NCBI GenBank assembly: GCA_041563475.1
Contig: JBFFMY010000014.1
Span: 1-50,821, forward strand
Direction of reading: 5' to 3'
Origin: CAJXZP01 sp041563475
GTDB taxonomy: Bacteria; Bacteroidota; Bacteroidia; Flavobacteriales_G; Salibacteraceae
DNA: 50,821 nucleotides
Shown: in pieces, positions 50,577 through 50,821 of the stretch
How positions within the stretch are numbered: the stretch's first letter is position 1
Layout: each line of letters opens with the position of its first letter
Position numbers and translations under genes: made by a program
Notes under the pieces: model-generated
The model's database searches: none
What the model saw: only the letters and a program-made list of their open reading frames with translations
What the model was told of the DNA's origin: nothing

Positions 50577-50586
50577 ATTATATATT

Positions 50587-50821
50587 ATGCAATCAAATAA
50601 ATTTACTATCGAAGAGTGTGGAATACAAAACCACGAGTCAAAAGAAATGATTATTAAAATGATCAATAATCAGATTAATACCTACAAATTGGAATACCTG
50701 TCTCAATGGGAAAGAGATCATTCAATAACTCCAGATTCTATCAATAAAAAGATTGAGGCACTTCGTTTAAAGAAAAAAGAAATTGAAAGTTTCTTCCATG
50801 AATCAAACCGTGTTAATCCAA
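50587..50821 (+). CDS. hypothetical protein downstream of dabA, 3' end outside window
   Basis: An ATG at 50587, 10 bp after the dabA stop, opens a frame that stays open to the window end (78 codons and one base). The product starts MQSNKFTIEECGIQNHESKE and is mostly charged helix, with Lys/Glu-rich heptad-like stretches (SINKKIEALRLKKKEIESFF) that may form a coiled coil. No family is recognised. Its spacing suggests co-transcription with dabBA, so a role linked to inorganic-carbon uptake is possible but unproven. Confidence 0.65.
   Translation, partial: MQSNKFTIEECGIQNHESKEMIIKMINNQINTYKLEYLSQWERDHSITPDSINKKIEALRLKKKEIESFFHESNRVNP

Overview
The window looks like chromosomal DNA of a low-GC Bacteroidota, most likely Flavobacteriales. 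Three things point there. Secreted proteins carry type IX secretion tails: two of type A (YPNP start, Gly-Val/Ile-Tyr-Leu near the end) and one gliding-motility-associated type B tail. There are two TonB-dependent receptors with carboxypeptidase-regulatory-like N-termini. Gene starts lack Shine-Dalgarno sequences and are preceded at short range by the Bacteroidota -7 element TAnnTTTG. The genus cannot be set from the sequence alone.

Layout. 1-4302 (minus): a TonB-dependent receptor followed by a secreted alpha/beta-hydrolase that runs off the left edge. 4303-4630: a divergent intergenic region holding a 52-bp near-perfect palindrome. 4631-8561: oligopeptidase B, a hicAB toxin-antitoxin cassette apparently inserted at the 3' end of an FMN-reductase gene (a 29-bp direct repeat and a leftover gene end flank it), then the reductase and a cyclophilin. 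8562-11243: lysS set among dispersed repeats, including an array of 11-bp units. 11244-12709: an ArsC-like protein and a divergent membrane protein of the lysylphosphatidylglycerol-synthase TM family.

12739-19395 is a nitric-oxide defence island: a RIC-type di-iron repair protein, an Rrf2 (NsrR-like) Fe-S regulator, and norC-norB-norQ-norD-norE-norF for cytochrome-c-dependent NO reductase. The same 20-bp dyad lies upstream of both ric and norC, in opposite orientations, and is the best candidate operator for the Rrf2 protein. No nitrite or N2O reductase is present here.

19464-27623 starts with a trans-sulfuration enzyme. It continues with a tightly packed or overlapping set: ECF sigma factor, FecR-like anti-sigma factor, an unusual protein with an STN signalling domain fused to a 16-residue repeat solenoid, a second solenoid protein, and a TonB-dependent receptor. 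This looks like a cell-surface signalling system in which the signalling domain sits on the repeat protein rather than on the receptor. It is the least conventional set of genes in the window.

27747-41878 holds an SDR oxidoreductase, a GT39-like/GT2 pair, two tandem M43 metalloproteases with type IX tails, a convergent 1419-residue beta-propeller/CHU_C protein, a hemolysin-III family protein and a DUF4421 protein. 42089-45509 holds an alpha/beta-hydrolase, an NAD-dependent epimerase, trpS and a DUF2007 protein. 45533 to the right edge is a LysR-regulated dabB-dabA inorganic-carbon uptake operon followed by a small partial gene. I saw no rRNA, tRNA, CRISPR array, transposase or integrase.
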